From CAYNFR01 sp964616755 (GTDB lineage Bacteria > Bacteroidota > Bacteroidia > Chitinophagales > Saprospiraceae), in contig CAZTSI010000007.1 in assembly GCA_964616755.1 (NCBI GenBank), forward strand, positions 39,872 to 103,871: 64,000 nucleotides of DNA, written 5' to 3'. Under the pieces are notes generated by a model. It worked only from the letters and a program-made list of their open reading frames with translations, was not told where the DNA came from and did no database searches. Numbering within the stretch: position 1 is the first letter of the stretch; the number at the start of each line of letters is the position of its first letter. The position numbers were made by a program, and so were the translations under genes. Positions 7,846-15,529 of the stretch are shown one piece after another.

Positions 7846-8532
7846 ATGATGAATTTGGGTCTCATATTAATGCAGGTTGCCACAGAAGAACCTGAAATGG
7901 AGTCAATGAGTATTTTTGAGCCAATTATCCAAGGTGGCCCGATAGGTATGGTCATTGTGGCTATTCTTTTAGTTTTGTCGATCATTGCGGTCGCCATTTT
8001 CTTTGAGCGTTGGATTACGATCAATAAGGCTGGACGAATAGATCAATCGTTTATCGACAACATAAAGGCCTCGGTAGCTACAGGTAATATTCAAGGCGCA
8101 CTTAATCTTTGCCGGACAAAAAATACCCCCATTGCTCGTATGGTGGAAAAGGGTCTGATGAGAATTGGCAAACCGCTAAAGGATATTGACGCTGCAATAG
8201 AAAATGTAGGAAATCTTGAGGTGTTCAAGTTAGAGAAAAACCTCTCTACATTGGCTAGTATTGCAGGAGCGGCGCCTATGATCGGATTCTTTGGCACTGT
8301 TACAGGTATGATTTTAGCATTTTATACAATGGCAACAGCTCAAAACGTCACGCCAGATGTCCTAGCTGCTGGTATTTATCAGGCGCTAATAACGACGGCA
8401 TTTGGCTTGCTTGTGGGTATTTTTGCCTTCGTAGGTTACAATCTTCTCGTGGCGAATGTTGAAAAAGTAGTGTATAACATGGAGAGAACCACCGTAGAGT
8501 TCATGGATCTCATTCAAGAACCTGGCAACTAA
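7846..8532 (+). CDS. exbB: MotA/TolQ/ExbB proton channel family protein
   Basis: The protein is the proton-channel subunit that, with ExbD, energises TonB-dependent outer-membrane transport. Three membrane segments are visible: one after IFEPIIQGGPIGM, one at IAGAAPMIGFFGTVTGMI and one in ITTAFGLLVGIFAF. The GTVTGM motif is typical of the family. I take ATG 7846 (228 residues) rather than an upstream GTG at 7798, because the candidate promoter leaves no leader for the GTG. ATG 7849 is also possible. It is followed by two exbD genes with gaps of 3 and 7 bases. No tonB gene is near, so the set may serve TonB elsewhere or a Tol-type function. Confidence 0.88.
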   Translation: MMNLGLILMQVATEEPEMESMSIFEPIIQGGPIGMVIVAILLVLSIIAVAIFFERWITINKAGRIDQSFIDNIKASVATGNIQGALNLCRTKNTPIARMVEKGLMRIGKPLKDIDAAIENVGNLEVFKLEKNLSTLASIAGAAPMIGFFGTVTGMILAFYTMATAQNVTPDVLAAGIYQALITTAFGLLVGIFAFVGYNLLVANVEKVVYNMERTTVEFMDLIQEPGN

Positions 8533-8535
8533 AAG

Positions 8536-8931
8536 ATGGCAATAGGTAAAAGAAATAAGGTCAGTGCAGAATTTAGCATGTCGTCTTTGACCGACATTAT
8601 TTTTCTTTTGTTGATTTTTTTTATGTTGACATCATCTATGATTCAGATCAATATTGATTTGCCCGAATCATCATCAAAAACAGTAGCGCCAACGGACTAT
8701 ACTGTCATTATGACTAAACAAGGCGATCTGAGTTTTAATGGTAAGCCCGTTGCGATGAGAGAAATTAGAGGTTTAATTCTTCAGGCTAATAAGGATGCGA
8801 GTAACAAAGAGAATGCAACAGTGGCAATTGTCGCTGAAGTAGGCGTGCCTTGGAAACGCGTATCTGAGATTATGGAGATTGCATCTGAGCTCAAAATGCG
8901 TGCAATTATAGCAACTAAACCTAGAAATTAG
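8536..8931 (+). CDS. exbD: Biopolymer transporter ExbD/TolR, first copy
   Basis: The 131-residue protein has a short basic N-terminus and a single membrane helix whose start carries the conserved aspartate in SSLTDIIFLLLIFFMLTSS. A periplasmic domain follows. That Asp is the proton-binding residue of ExbD/TolR. It follows exbB by three bases. The periplasmic part has VAEVGVPWKRVSEIMEIA, the usual C-terminal helix block. Confidence 0.9.
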   Translation: MAIGKRNKVSAEFSMSSLTDIIFLLLIFFMLTSSMIQINIDLPESSSKTVAPTDYTVIMTKQGDLSFNGKPVAMREIRGLILQANKDASNKENATVAIVAEVGVPWKRVSEIMEIASELKMRAIIATKPRN

Positions 8932-8938
8932 ATCCAAG

Positions 8939-9334
8939 ATGGGGTTAAAGAAGAAAAGTAAGGTTAGTGCACAGTTCAATATGTCTTCGTTAACAGATAT
9001 TATCTTTTTGCTGTTAATATTCTTTATGCTGACCTCATCTATGGTAGTGCCAAACGCTCTAAACCTAAAGTTGCCTGGGAAACGGAAAAGTTCTACGGAG
9101 CTAAAAGCGCCACCTGCTAATATCTCGATTCGACGTGATGGCACTTATTATATTAGTGGACAACAAGTAACACTTAACAGAATCGAAAAGGCTGTTCGAG
9201 AACTTGGTAAAAAGGGTAGACCTGTAAGTATGACTTTAACCCCTGATCCAAATGTGCCAAATCAGTATGTCGTTGCAGTGATGGATATCGCCTTCAGATA
9301 TCAAGTAGAAACGATCCTTCAAGATCCATACTAA
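8939..9334 (+). CDS. exbD: Biopolymer transporter ExbD/TolR, second copy
   Basis: This is a second 131-residue ExbD. Its first 45 residues are nearly identical to those of the preceding copy (KVSAQFNMSSLTDIIFLLL), but its periplasmic domain has diverged, so the two are probably paralogues from a tandem duplication that form a mixed complex. The ATG at 8939 is seven bases after the previous stop. The 3' end overlaps the convergent SDR gene by four bases. Paired exbD genes are common in Bacteroidota. Confidence 0.9.
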   Translation: MGLKKKSKVSAQFNMSSLTDIIFLLLIFFMLTSSMVVPNALNLKLPGKRKSSTELKAPPANISIRRDGTYYISGQQVTLNRIEKAVRELGKKGRPVSMTLTPDPNVPNQYVVAVMDIAFRYQVETILQDPY

Positions 9335-10017
9335 GGCGTCATTGTAGCGACTGGTAAAACTTTACCATTAAAAAATCGATTACCTGTTTTGGCGAATTGC
9401 CAAACGAATGTCGCCATTTCCGAAGGACTCATATCTGTTCTATATTCTGGAAATGCCTCTTGAAACATTTCTGTATCTATAGAGCCAGGGCATAGACAAT
9501 TGACACTGATCTTTAACTCGGCAAATTCTACTGCTAAAGATTCAGTCAGATTTGCCAAGGCTGCTTTGCTGGCGCTGTAAGCACATAGACCTTTAAATTT
9601 TATGCTGCCTTGGTATCCTCCCATGCTGCCTATATTCAAAATATGACTTTGTGATGTTTGATAAGACATTAGGGGTACGCACCAACGTATCATCTTGATC
9701 GCAGCCATAAAGTTGACATCGAATAGCCTTGTCCAGTCTACATCAGTAATGTCTACAAAGGATTGACTATGGACTACTCCAGCATTATTTATCAGGATGT
9801 CTATAGAATCCCAGTCATTTAATTCGCGGGTCAGATGATCGTTAGTCAATACTCGAATATCTGTTTGAATAAATCTTAAATTTTCTTTGTACGCTTCTGT
9901 AGGCCAAGGACTTTCTGATCTATCGATAATACAGAGATGATGGATACCTTCGTCTAGAATCAATTGAGCTAGTTCAAAACCTAATCCACGGGCACCACCT
10001 GTTAAGATAATATTCAT
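9331..10017 (-). CDS. SDR family oxidoreductase
   Basis: This is a short-chain dehydrogenase/reductase of 228 residues when started at ATG 10017. The cofactor motif TGGARGLG comes at residues 6-13, NNAG near residue 80, the catalytic serine in NIGSMGG, and YSASK for the Tyr-Lys pair. An upstream TTG at 10038 would add seven residues but lies in the A/T-rich end of a terminator, so I reject it. Motifs point to NAD(P) use, but the substrate cannot be read from the sequence. It stands alone: a terminator separates it from the thioredoxin-like gene. Confidence 0.85.
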   Translation of the reverse strand: MNIILTGGARGLGFELAQLILDEGIHHLCIIDRSESPWPTEAYKENLRFIQTDIRVLTNDHLTRELNDWDSIDILINNAGVVHSQSFVDITDVDWTRLFDVNFMAAIKMIRWCVPLMSYQTSQSHILNIGSMGGYQGSIKFKGLCAYSASKAALANLTESLAVEFAELKISVNCLCPGSIDTEMFQEAFPEYRTDMSPSEMATFVWQFAKTGNRFFNGKVLPVATMTP

Positions 10018-10035
10018 TAGACTGTTTTTCAGGGG

Positions 10036-10070
10036 CAAAAAAAAAGGCTCATCACTGACGAGCCTCTATT
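10036..10070 (-). terminator. Rho-independent terminator of the thioredoxin-like gene
   Basis: Read on the minus strand, AGGCTC and GAGCCT enclose a nine-base segment that extends the pairing (including a G-U pair) to leave a three-base loop. It is followed by a run of nine T. It begins about 16 bases after the stop at 10086. The plus strand also has a T-rich stretch after the stem, so some bidirectional action on readthrough from exbD is possible. Confidence 0.8.
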
Positions 10071-10085
10071 TTTTCAAAAGCTTAA

Positions 10086-10616
10086 TTATTGACCACTGGT
10101 GCCTGACTCATAAGCCTGCAAACTCATTTGGCTATATTTCTCTTCTTTAGCAAACTCTAATTTTTTTACCAATTGCTCTGGTTGCAAATATCCAGCAGCG
10201 ATGAATATCCTAGAAAAAGACTCATCTAAAGCCACAAATGAAGGATAACCCAATTGACCATCTAATAAGGCATAAGCTAATTGATGCACACCCCGTCGAC
10301 CAGTCTCCATAAATTCGAAAGTTTTTCCTTGAAACTCGACAGATTCCTTCTGCTCAGCGTCAAACTTGATGGCATAAAAATGATCATTCATATATTTTAC
10401 AATCGCGGGATCTTGAAAGGTTGTAGCGTCCATCCGTTTACACCATCCGCACCAATCTGTATATAAATCAACAAAAATCTTCTTTGGAATTTGTTGATTT
10501 AGCGCATAAGCTTCTTCCCATGTGTACCACTTAATAGTGTCGCCTATGGGGGTCGAATTCATAGGTGCAGTATTCAAGTTGCATAACCCAATAAAGAACA
10601 AAATAAGCGTAATCAT
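10086..10616 (-). CDS. Exported thioredoxin-like protein
   Basis: The 176-residue protein has a short hydrophobic N-terminus (residues 1-15) consistent with a signal peptide or anchor. The thioredoxin fold carries an active site TDWCGWCKRM (Cys56, Cys59). GYPSFVALD supplies the cis-Pro region. It should act as a periplasmic thiol-disulfide reductase or isomerase. The CGWC site and the position of the cis-Pro fit the DUF255/thioredoxin_7 type rather than classical TrxA (CGPC). It has its own candidate promoter and a terminator, so it looks monocistronic. Confidence 0.82.
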   Translation of the reverse strand: MITLILFFIGLCNLNTAPMNSTPIGDTIKWYTWEEAYALNQQIPKKIFVDLYTDWCGWCKRMDATTFQDPAIVKYMNDHFYAIKFDAEQKESVEFQGKTFEFMETGRRGVHQLAYALLDGQLGYPSFVALDESFSRIFIAAGYLQPEQLVKKLEFAKEEKYSQMSLQAYESGTSGQ

Positions 10617-10632
10617 ATTCTAATTTTTTTTT

Positions 10633-10640
10633 CAAATATA
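10633..10640 (-). promoter_or_regulatory. Candidate -7 promoter element of the thioredoxin-like gene
   Basis: The minus strand reads TATATTTG, matching TAnnTTTG, 16 bases before the ATG. The -33 element is not recognisable at 19-base spacing. Confidence 0.38.
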
Positions 10641-10696
10641 CGTAAGATCTAAATTTAGCGCAGTATTGTTCGTTTACGTTCAAAGATCGAGCCGTT

Positions 10697-11854
10697 TTAC
10701 TCCGTTTTTGTAATTTTTAAGACATTTTGAGATGTAAACGAACTAGTAAATGACCATATTGGCAAAGTAGCAAAAATGCGTACTTCTTCTATCAGGCTTG
10801 TTTTCTCATCTAGGAATTTAAGTATGGCTTCTATTCTATTGCGATCAAAGAGAAGTGAGAAAACATGTGCTAAAGTCTCTTTTTTAGAAATAACCACATG
10901 AAGCAGGGTTCTGTCATAGGCCAAGAAGCGCTTTTTTTTGCGAATAGCGACATAGCGGTTCGAGCGAATCTGTTCAATTATTTGCTCAGATTCCTCCTGA
11001 ATGCGCACAAAGGCATATCCAGAAGAAGGTTTGACCGTTGAGGCGTTAGTGCCAATGGGAATATGACGACTATTAAAGGCACTAAACTTAGCAGTTGTCA
11101 TAGGGATAGCGCCTACTTCCTCTTCCGTTATTTTATATGATGAAATTCCTAAAAAATCACTTAGATAGTCCTTTAAGATAGGATCATAATATGCCGGATC
11201 AGGTATGGATTTATTGTAGATAGTAGCTTCAATAAATGCTCGATTCGTTGAAAAAGGCAAAACGTACATAAACCTAGTATCGTCTTGTTGTTCAATTCTA
11301 AAATCCATTAGGCAAGCCTTTTCAGCTTCAAAACAGTCTTCTTCTGTTTCAATCATCCATCCTTTGAAATGTTGCCAGACAAAAAGCTCATGATCATCGG
11401 GAAATTGTTTTACCGTGCTATCAAACACGCGCTGGGCTTCGTAGTTATTTTCTTTTGTATGCACCACGGCGAAATGATCTGTTGATCTTACGCTTTCAAT
11501 GTCTTCATAGCGTATCTCAATATTGGGATATAGGGCTATTTTCTTAAGGCAATATTCGTAAAAATCAATACCTCTAATCATACAATAGACATAGCGATCT
11601 AAGCTTAAATCTTTTTGGACAGTCGGACTTTTGAAGCTGAGATGATGCCAACGCTTATAGTGGATGTCGGAAAAGTAAAAATGATCTTTTAACTGCCAAG
11701 AACACCAAGTGCGATCATTCAGTGTTTTGGGCTCTCGATCAATGAGAAGTATGTGTAAATGCGAAAATTCAGATGAACAGAGACGATACGCTAAGCTCAG
11801 TCCAGCACATCCTGCGCCACAAATAATGAAGTCGTACTTTTTGCTTGTTATCAT
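10697..11854 (-). CDS. crtY: Lycopene cyclase family flavoprotein
   Basis: This enzyme should cyclise the ends of lycopene to beta-ionone rings in carotenoid synthesis. The 385-residue protein starts with an FAD/NAD-binding motif IICGAGCAGLSLAYRL (10-25), followed by LLIDREPKTLNDRTWCSWQ, the conserved block of CrtY/lycopene-beta-cyclases. A FSTNRAFIEATIY block and a GAIPM segment follow. Length matches the family (about 380-390). No phytoene synthase or desaturase is adjacent, so the rest of the carotenoid pathway must lie elsewhere. It diverges from folC with an 85-base gap. Confidence 0.85.
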   Translation of the reverse strand: MITSKKYDFIICGAGCAGLSLAYRLCSSEFSHLHILLIDREPKTLNDRTWCSWQLKDHFYFSDIHYKRWHHLSFKSPTVQKDLSLDRYVYCMIRGIDFYEYCLKKIALYPNIEIRYEDIESVRSTDHFAVVHTKENNYEAQRVFDSTVKQFPDDHELFVWQHFKGWMIETEEDCFEAEKACLMDFRIEQQDDTRFMYVLPFSTNRAFIEATIYNKSIPDPAYYDPILKDYLSDFLGISSYKITEEEVGAIPMTTAKFSAFNSRHIPIGTNASTVKPSSGYAFVRIQEESEQIIEQIRSNRYVAIRKKKRFLAYDRTLLHVVISKKETLAHVFSLLFDRNRIEAILKFLDEKTSLIEEVRIFATLPIWSFTSSFTSQNVLKITKTE

Positions 11855-11939
11855 TTTTTGATTGCCTCTTCAATCTTGAAATTAAAGGAAGAAAGATAGC
11901 AGAAAATTTGAGTGTTCTGGTATTATTTTCGCGTTTCAT

Positions 11940-13214
11940 ATGAATTACGAAGAAACATTAAGCTATTTATTTGCCCAACTGCCTATGTATCAAAAGATTG
12001 GCATGAGCGCATATAAGAAGGATCTTACGAGAACGCTTCAACTTTGTGAAGTACTCGATGATCCGCAGAAAAAACTTAAATGTATTCACGTTGCAGGCAC
12101 CAACGGAAAGGGCACAACCTCTCATCTGATCGCGGCGATGTTGCAAGCTGCGGGTTATAAAGTAGGGCTGTATACGTCCCCTCACTATAAAGATTTTAGA
12201 GAGAGAATAAAGGTCAATGGAGTACTCATTGACGAGCAAAATATAATTGACTTTGTGGCACCTTTGAAAAGGCATATAGAAAGAATAGAACCTTCTTTTT
12301 TTGAGATTACCGTAGTAATGGCTTTTGACTATTTTGTTAAGCAAGAGGTGGATTTTGCCGTGATTGAGACAGGGCTCGGGGGGCGACTGGACAGCACAAA
12401 TGTTGTCGATCCGATTCTCTCAGTCATTACACACATAAGTCTAGACCATCAAAATATTTTAGGGCCAACTGTCTATCACATTGCTAAAGAGAAGGCTGGC
12501 ATTATCAAATCGTCAAAACCGCTTGTGATTGGACGATATCAGGTATCCTGTGATACCGTTTTTTTTGAAGCCGCGCGTGCCAAGAATTGCATTATCGAAT
12601 TTGCTTCTCTTCAGTGGCAATTATGTCAAGTAGGAACGCAGAAATTATTCAAGCACGTTAAGTCTGGCGAGACATATTATTATGATATGCGTAATTATAG
12701 ACCTTTTTTTGATGAAAATGTCATCACTTCACTAGAGGCCTTGCGCGTGTTGCGCGAAACAGGCTCGTTGGACGTAAAACCTTGTGATATTCAACGAGCA
12801 CTCGAGCAATATGAGACGCTTACGACCTATATCGGTCGATGGCAATTGTTGGCTATGTCACCTATGACATTAGCTGACAGTGCACATAATATTGATGCCC
12901 TGAGTAAAATCTTAGCTCATCTTGAGACGATGAATTTTTCAAAAGTGCATTTTGTTCTTGGCTTCGTAAACGACAAAGATTTGAACGCCATATTAGAAAT
13001 CTTTCCCAAAAACAGTTGTTACTATTTTGCTCGACCTAATATTCAAAGAGGATTGGATGCCTCGATTTTACGTCAGTTGGCTGAATCCAAAGGATTGATA
13101 GGGGAACAGTATGACAGTGTGAGAGAAGCTATAGAAGCAGCCCAAAATGCTGCGGCTCAAAATGAATTGATCTATATTGGCGGGAGTAGTTTTGTAGTAG
13201 CTGAGGCTATCTGA
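11940..13214 (+). CDS. folC: Bifunctional dihydrofolate/folylpolyglutamate synthase
   Basis: FolC adds glutamate to dihydropteroate and then to tetrahydrofolate. The 424-residue Mur-ligase-type protein has the ATP loop HVAGTNGKGTTSH (about residues 50-62), the YTSPHYKDFRERI block, VIETGLGGRLDSTN, and the carbamylated-lysine region HISLDHQNILG...EKAGIIK. The C-terminal domain has DSAHNIDAL. Length is normal. It converges on tRNA-Glu, with a shared hairpin between them. Confidence 0.93.
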   Translation: MNYEETLSYLFAQLPMYQKIGMSAYKKDLTRTLQLCEVLDDPQKKLKCIHVAGTNGKGTTSHLIAAMLQAAGYKVGLYTSPHYKDFRERIKVNGVLIDEQNIIDFVAPLKRHIERIEPSFFEITVVMAFDYFVKQEVDFAVIETGLGGRLDSTNVVDPILSVITHISLDHQNILGPTVYHIAKEKAGIIKSSKPLVIGRYQVSCDTVFFEAARAKNCIIEFASLQWQLCQVGTQKLFKHVKSGETYYYDMRNYRPFFDENVITSLEALRVLRETGSLDVKPCDIQRALEQYETLTTYIGRWQLLAMSPMTLADSAHNIDALSKILAHLETMNFSKVHFVLGFVNDKDLNAILEIFPKNSCYYFARPNIQRGLDASILRQLAESKGLIGEQYDSVREAIEAAQNAAAQNELIYIGGSSFVVAEAI

Positions 13215-13251
13215 GAACGCGTCTAATGTTCTGGTATGCCTCAGAAAAGGT

Positions 13252-13283
13252 AAAAAAAAACCTCCACAAATTGTGAAGGTTTT
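13252..13283 (-). terminator. Terminator of tRNA-Glu, probably shared with folC
   Basis: Read on the minus strand, ACCTTCACAA pairs with TTGTGGAGGT (one G-U) over a tiny loop and is followed by nine T. It starts directly after the tRNA 3' end. The plus strand also has TTTTAT after the stem, so it can serve folC from the other side. Confidence 0.8.
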
Positions 13284-13286
13284 ATG

Positions 13287-13358
13287 CAGCCCGTAGGGGA
13301 ATCGAACCCCTGCTACCAGGATGAAAACCTGGCGTCCTAACCGCTAGACGAACGGGCC
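13287..13358 (-). tRNA. tRNA-Glu (anticodon UUC)
   Basis: The minus strand folds into a complete cloverleaf. The acceptor stem GGCCCGT pairs with ACGGGCT (terminal G-U), and the anticodon stem CCAGG/CCTGG holds loop TTTTCAT with anticodon TTC. The T arm AGGGGTTCGATTCCCCT is present. The discriminator is G73, and CCA is not encoded. The 72-nucleotide length fits bacterial tRNA-Glu. Confidence 0.95.
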
Positions 13359-13506
13359 AAGACAATTCCAAAAGAAATCAGAATCTTTTGAAAGCGGCTG
13401 CAAATATATATTTCTTTCTTTTTTGCAAGGGAAAAAAAACAAAAATCTCACAAAAAAATTCTGGCAAAAACCATTCCCCTCATCCTATTGCTCTAGGAAT
13501 AGATAC

Positions 13507-13514
13507 TATATTTG
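13507..13514 (+). promoter_or_regulatory. Candidate -7 promoter element of the secreted protease gene
   Basis: TATATTTG matches TAnnTTTG and lies 29 bases before the ATG at 13544. It supports that ATG as the start over an in-frame codon at 13388, which would precede the promoter. A TTG lies 16 bases upstream, shorter than the usual 19. Confidence 0.4.
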
Positions 13515-13543
13515 CTGTTCTTTTCTTCACGGACATCATAGAT

Positions 13544-15412
13544 ATGAGATATAGCTTTGTTGCGTTTTGTGTTTTTTCGTTTTTATCACTTCTAGGACAA
13601 CAATCACTTTTAACAAGCTCTTCTTATCTTGAAGACTTGTCTACGCATCCACTCAAAGACAAAGTTTTGCACCAATATGAGGCTGAATATCGTGCCTTCG
13701 TCCAGAAAAATAGTGATCCTGTTGCTGACAATTTGGTGGGGCTACCCTTGCTGTATAGCAACCATGCACATTCCGGTATATTTGCACTACCTGTCGAATC
13801 TGGTCGCAAATTATTGTCAAAATTATCACTTCGGCAAGACAGAGAAGTATATGTTCTTTTTCAAAAATTTAATCTCAAAAGAGGGGAGTATGTTTTTTTA
13901 AAGGGCTCAATAGATCAACAACCAGTAGCTGTTTTCAGTCATGAAGATAATGTGCCGTCAGGAAGGTTTTTGGCAGGCCCGTTTTTAGGGGATCTATATA
14001 TTGAATACCACTCGGCAACACAACTCTTGAACAAAACTGAATTACCATTTGAGTTAGGGCAAATATTCGTTTCCCCTAATATTGCCACTATGGAATTGGG
14101 CTTTGGTGGTGCCTTTGAATGTCAAATCAACATAAATTGTACAGAAGGTCAACGGTATAACAATGAAAAAAACGGAGTCATGAGGATTCGTATGGTTTCA
14201 GAAGAAGGTATAGCTCTATGCACTGGAACACTGATGAACAATACCGCCAATAACGATATTCCATATGTCTTGACGGCTTATCATTGCCTTAGGCCGCCAT
14301 CTGGAATGCTCAATACGTTATACGATATGTGGAGATTTGACTTCAACTATGAATCTAGTAGTTGTGCAAATCCCGCATCAGAGCCAACATTTGTATCCTT
14401 AAAAGGGGCCGAGCTTATTGCTGAATGGGCGGACACGGATATGATGCTCGTCAGGATATTAGAAGCCCTGCCGACTAACCAGAATTTTTATTTTAATGGA
14501 TGGAATGTAGATTCTACACATCTCCCCGAGAAATCCGTGATTATTCATCACCCAGCTGGGGATATTAAGAAAATTAGTAGCGATAATGATCGTATTACCA
14601 TTCATGATGCCACAATTCCCTGGGACAACAACACCGTATCAAGTGCAAGGAGCCATTTTGTCAATGATTTTGATGATGCTGTATATCAGCCGGGATCCTC
14701 GGGGTGTGGGTTGTTTAATGACAGGGGGCTAGTGATTGGTCAACTACATGGTGGTCCGCTATCGGATGATATGTGTACCATAGGAATAGGGTATAGTGGT
14801 CGGTTATTTGTATCTTGGAATAGCGGAACAACTGCGAAAGAGCGTCTCAAAGATTGGTTAGATCCTACCAATTCAGGAGTAACGAGTTTAATGGGTCGCG
14901 CCAAGACACAAGCCAATGCCCCAGTTCAATTTATTGGCAGGATCATCACGAGTAAAGGTATTGCGATACCCAATGTTGAGGTGCGCATTAGGGGTGATCA
15001 GACAGCGACTATTTTGACAGGATCGGATGGGCGATTTGTAATCAGCAATTTATCGGTCAACGGTAATTATGTGATTTCGTTTGGCAAGGACTCAAACCAT
15101 GAGAACGGATTGTCGGTTTCAGATATCATATTAATGACAAATCATCTTTTAGATCGCACACCTCTGACTAATATTTTTGAGCGTCTTGCGGCTGATGTTA
15201 ATGGCGACGGAAGAATTACGTCAATAGATATAGTGTTAGTTCGTAATCTTTTAACAAGACGTATCACAAAATTCGCACAAGTGCCCTCTTGGAACTTTGA
15301 ACCGAAAACGCTTGAAATATCGGGCCGAAACATAGGTACAGGTAGCCTCGAATTGCAAATAATCGGCTATAAGATGGGGGATATTAATGGGAATGCCAAT
15401 CCGAGGAATTAG
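13544..15412 (+). CDS. Secreted lysyl-endopeptidase-like serine protease with a dockerin-like tail
   Basis: Started at ATG 13544, the 622-residue protein has a clear signal peptide (MRYSFVAFCVFSFLSLLG). A pro-region of about 170 residues follows, then a trypsin-fold domain with His247 (LTAYHC), Asp299 (ADTDMML) and Ser386 (GSSGC). Paired cysteines resemble the Achromobacter protease I/lysyl endopeptidase group. Residues about 462-515 form a carboxypeptidase-regulatory-like beta sandwich. Residues about 520-575 carry a dockerin-type pair of repeats with a calcium loop in DVNGDGRIT (551-559). A GDINGNANP motif ends the protein. No typical type IX secretion C-terminal domain follows, so the export route to the surface is unclear. 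Confidence 0.82.
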   Translation: MRYSFVAFCVFSFLSLLGQQSLLTSSSYLEDLSTHPLKDKVLHQYEAEYRAFVQKNSDPVADNLVGLPLLYSNHAHSGIFALPVESGRKLLSKLSLRQDREVYVLFQKFNLKRGEYVFLKGSIDQQPVAVFSHEDNVPSGRFLAGPFLGDLYIEYHSATQLLNKTELPFELGQIFVSPNIATMELGFGGAFECQININCTEGQRYNNEKNGVMRIRMVSEEGIALCTGTLMNNTANNDIPYVLTAYHCLRPPSGMLNTLYDMWRFDFNYESSSCANPASEPTFVSLKGAELIAEWADTDMMLVRILEALPTNQNFYFNGWNVDSTHLPEKSVIIHHPAGDIKKISSDNDRITIHDATIPWDNNTVSSARSHFVNDFDDAVYQPGSSGCGLFNDRGLVIGQLHGGPLSDDMCTIGIGYSGRLFVSWNSGTTAKERLKDWLDPTNSGVTSLMGRAKTQANAPVQFIGRIITSKGIAIPNVEVRIRGDQTATILTGSDGRFVISNLSVNGNYVISFGKDSNHENGLSVSDIILMTNHLLDRTPLTNIFERLAADVNGDGRITSIDIVLVRNLLTRRITKFAQVPSWNFEPKTLEISGRNIGTGSLELQIIGYKMGDINGNANPRN

Positions 15413-15529
15413 TATTAATTCACACAAAATTTAATTCACTACGTAAGCATTTTTGTCATTCAATTGCCGTAAAAACGCAAATATTTATGCAAGTCTTTGC
15501 CATATACAAACCTTTCTGGGTATATGTTC

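Noticed and set aside
13388..13543. Upstream in-frame start for the secreted protease
   Set aside because: It would put 52 residues before a perfect signal peptide and precede the candidate promoter at 13507-13514.
15501..15526. Inverted repeat CATATAC/GTATATG after the amidohydrolase gene
   Set aside because: The stem is short and A/T-rich, and there is no T-run after it, so it is not a convincing terminator.
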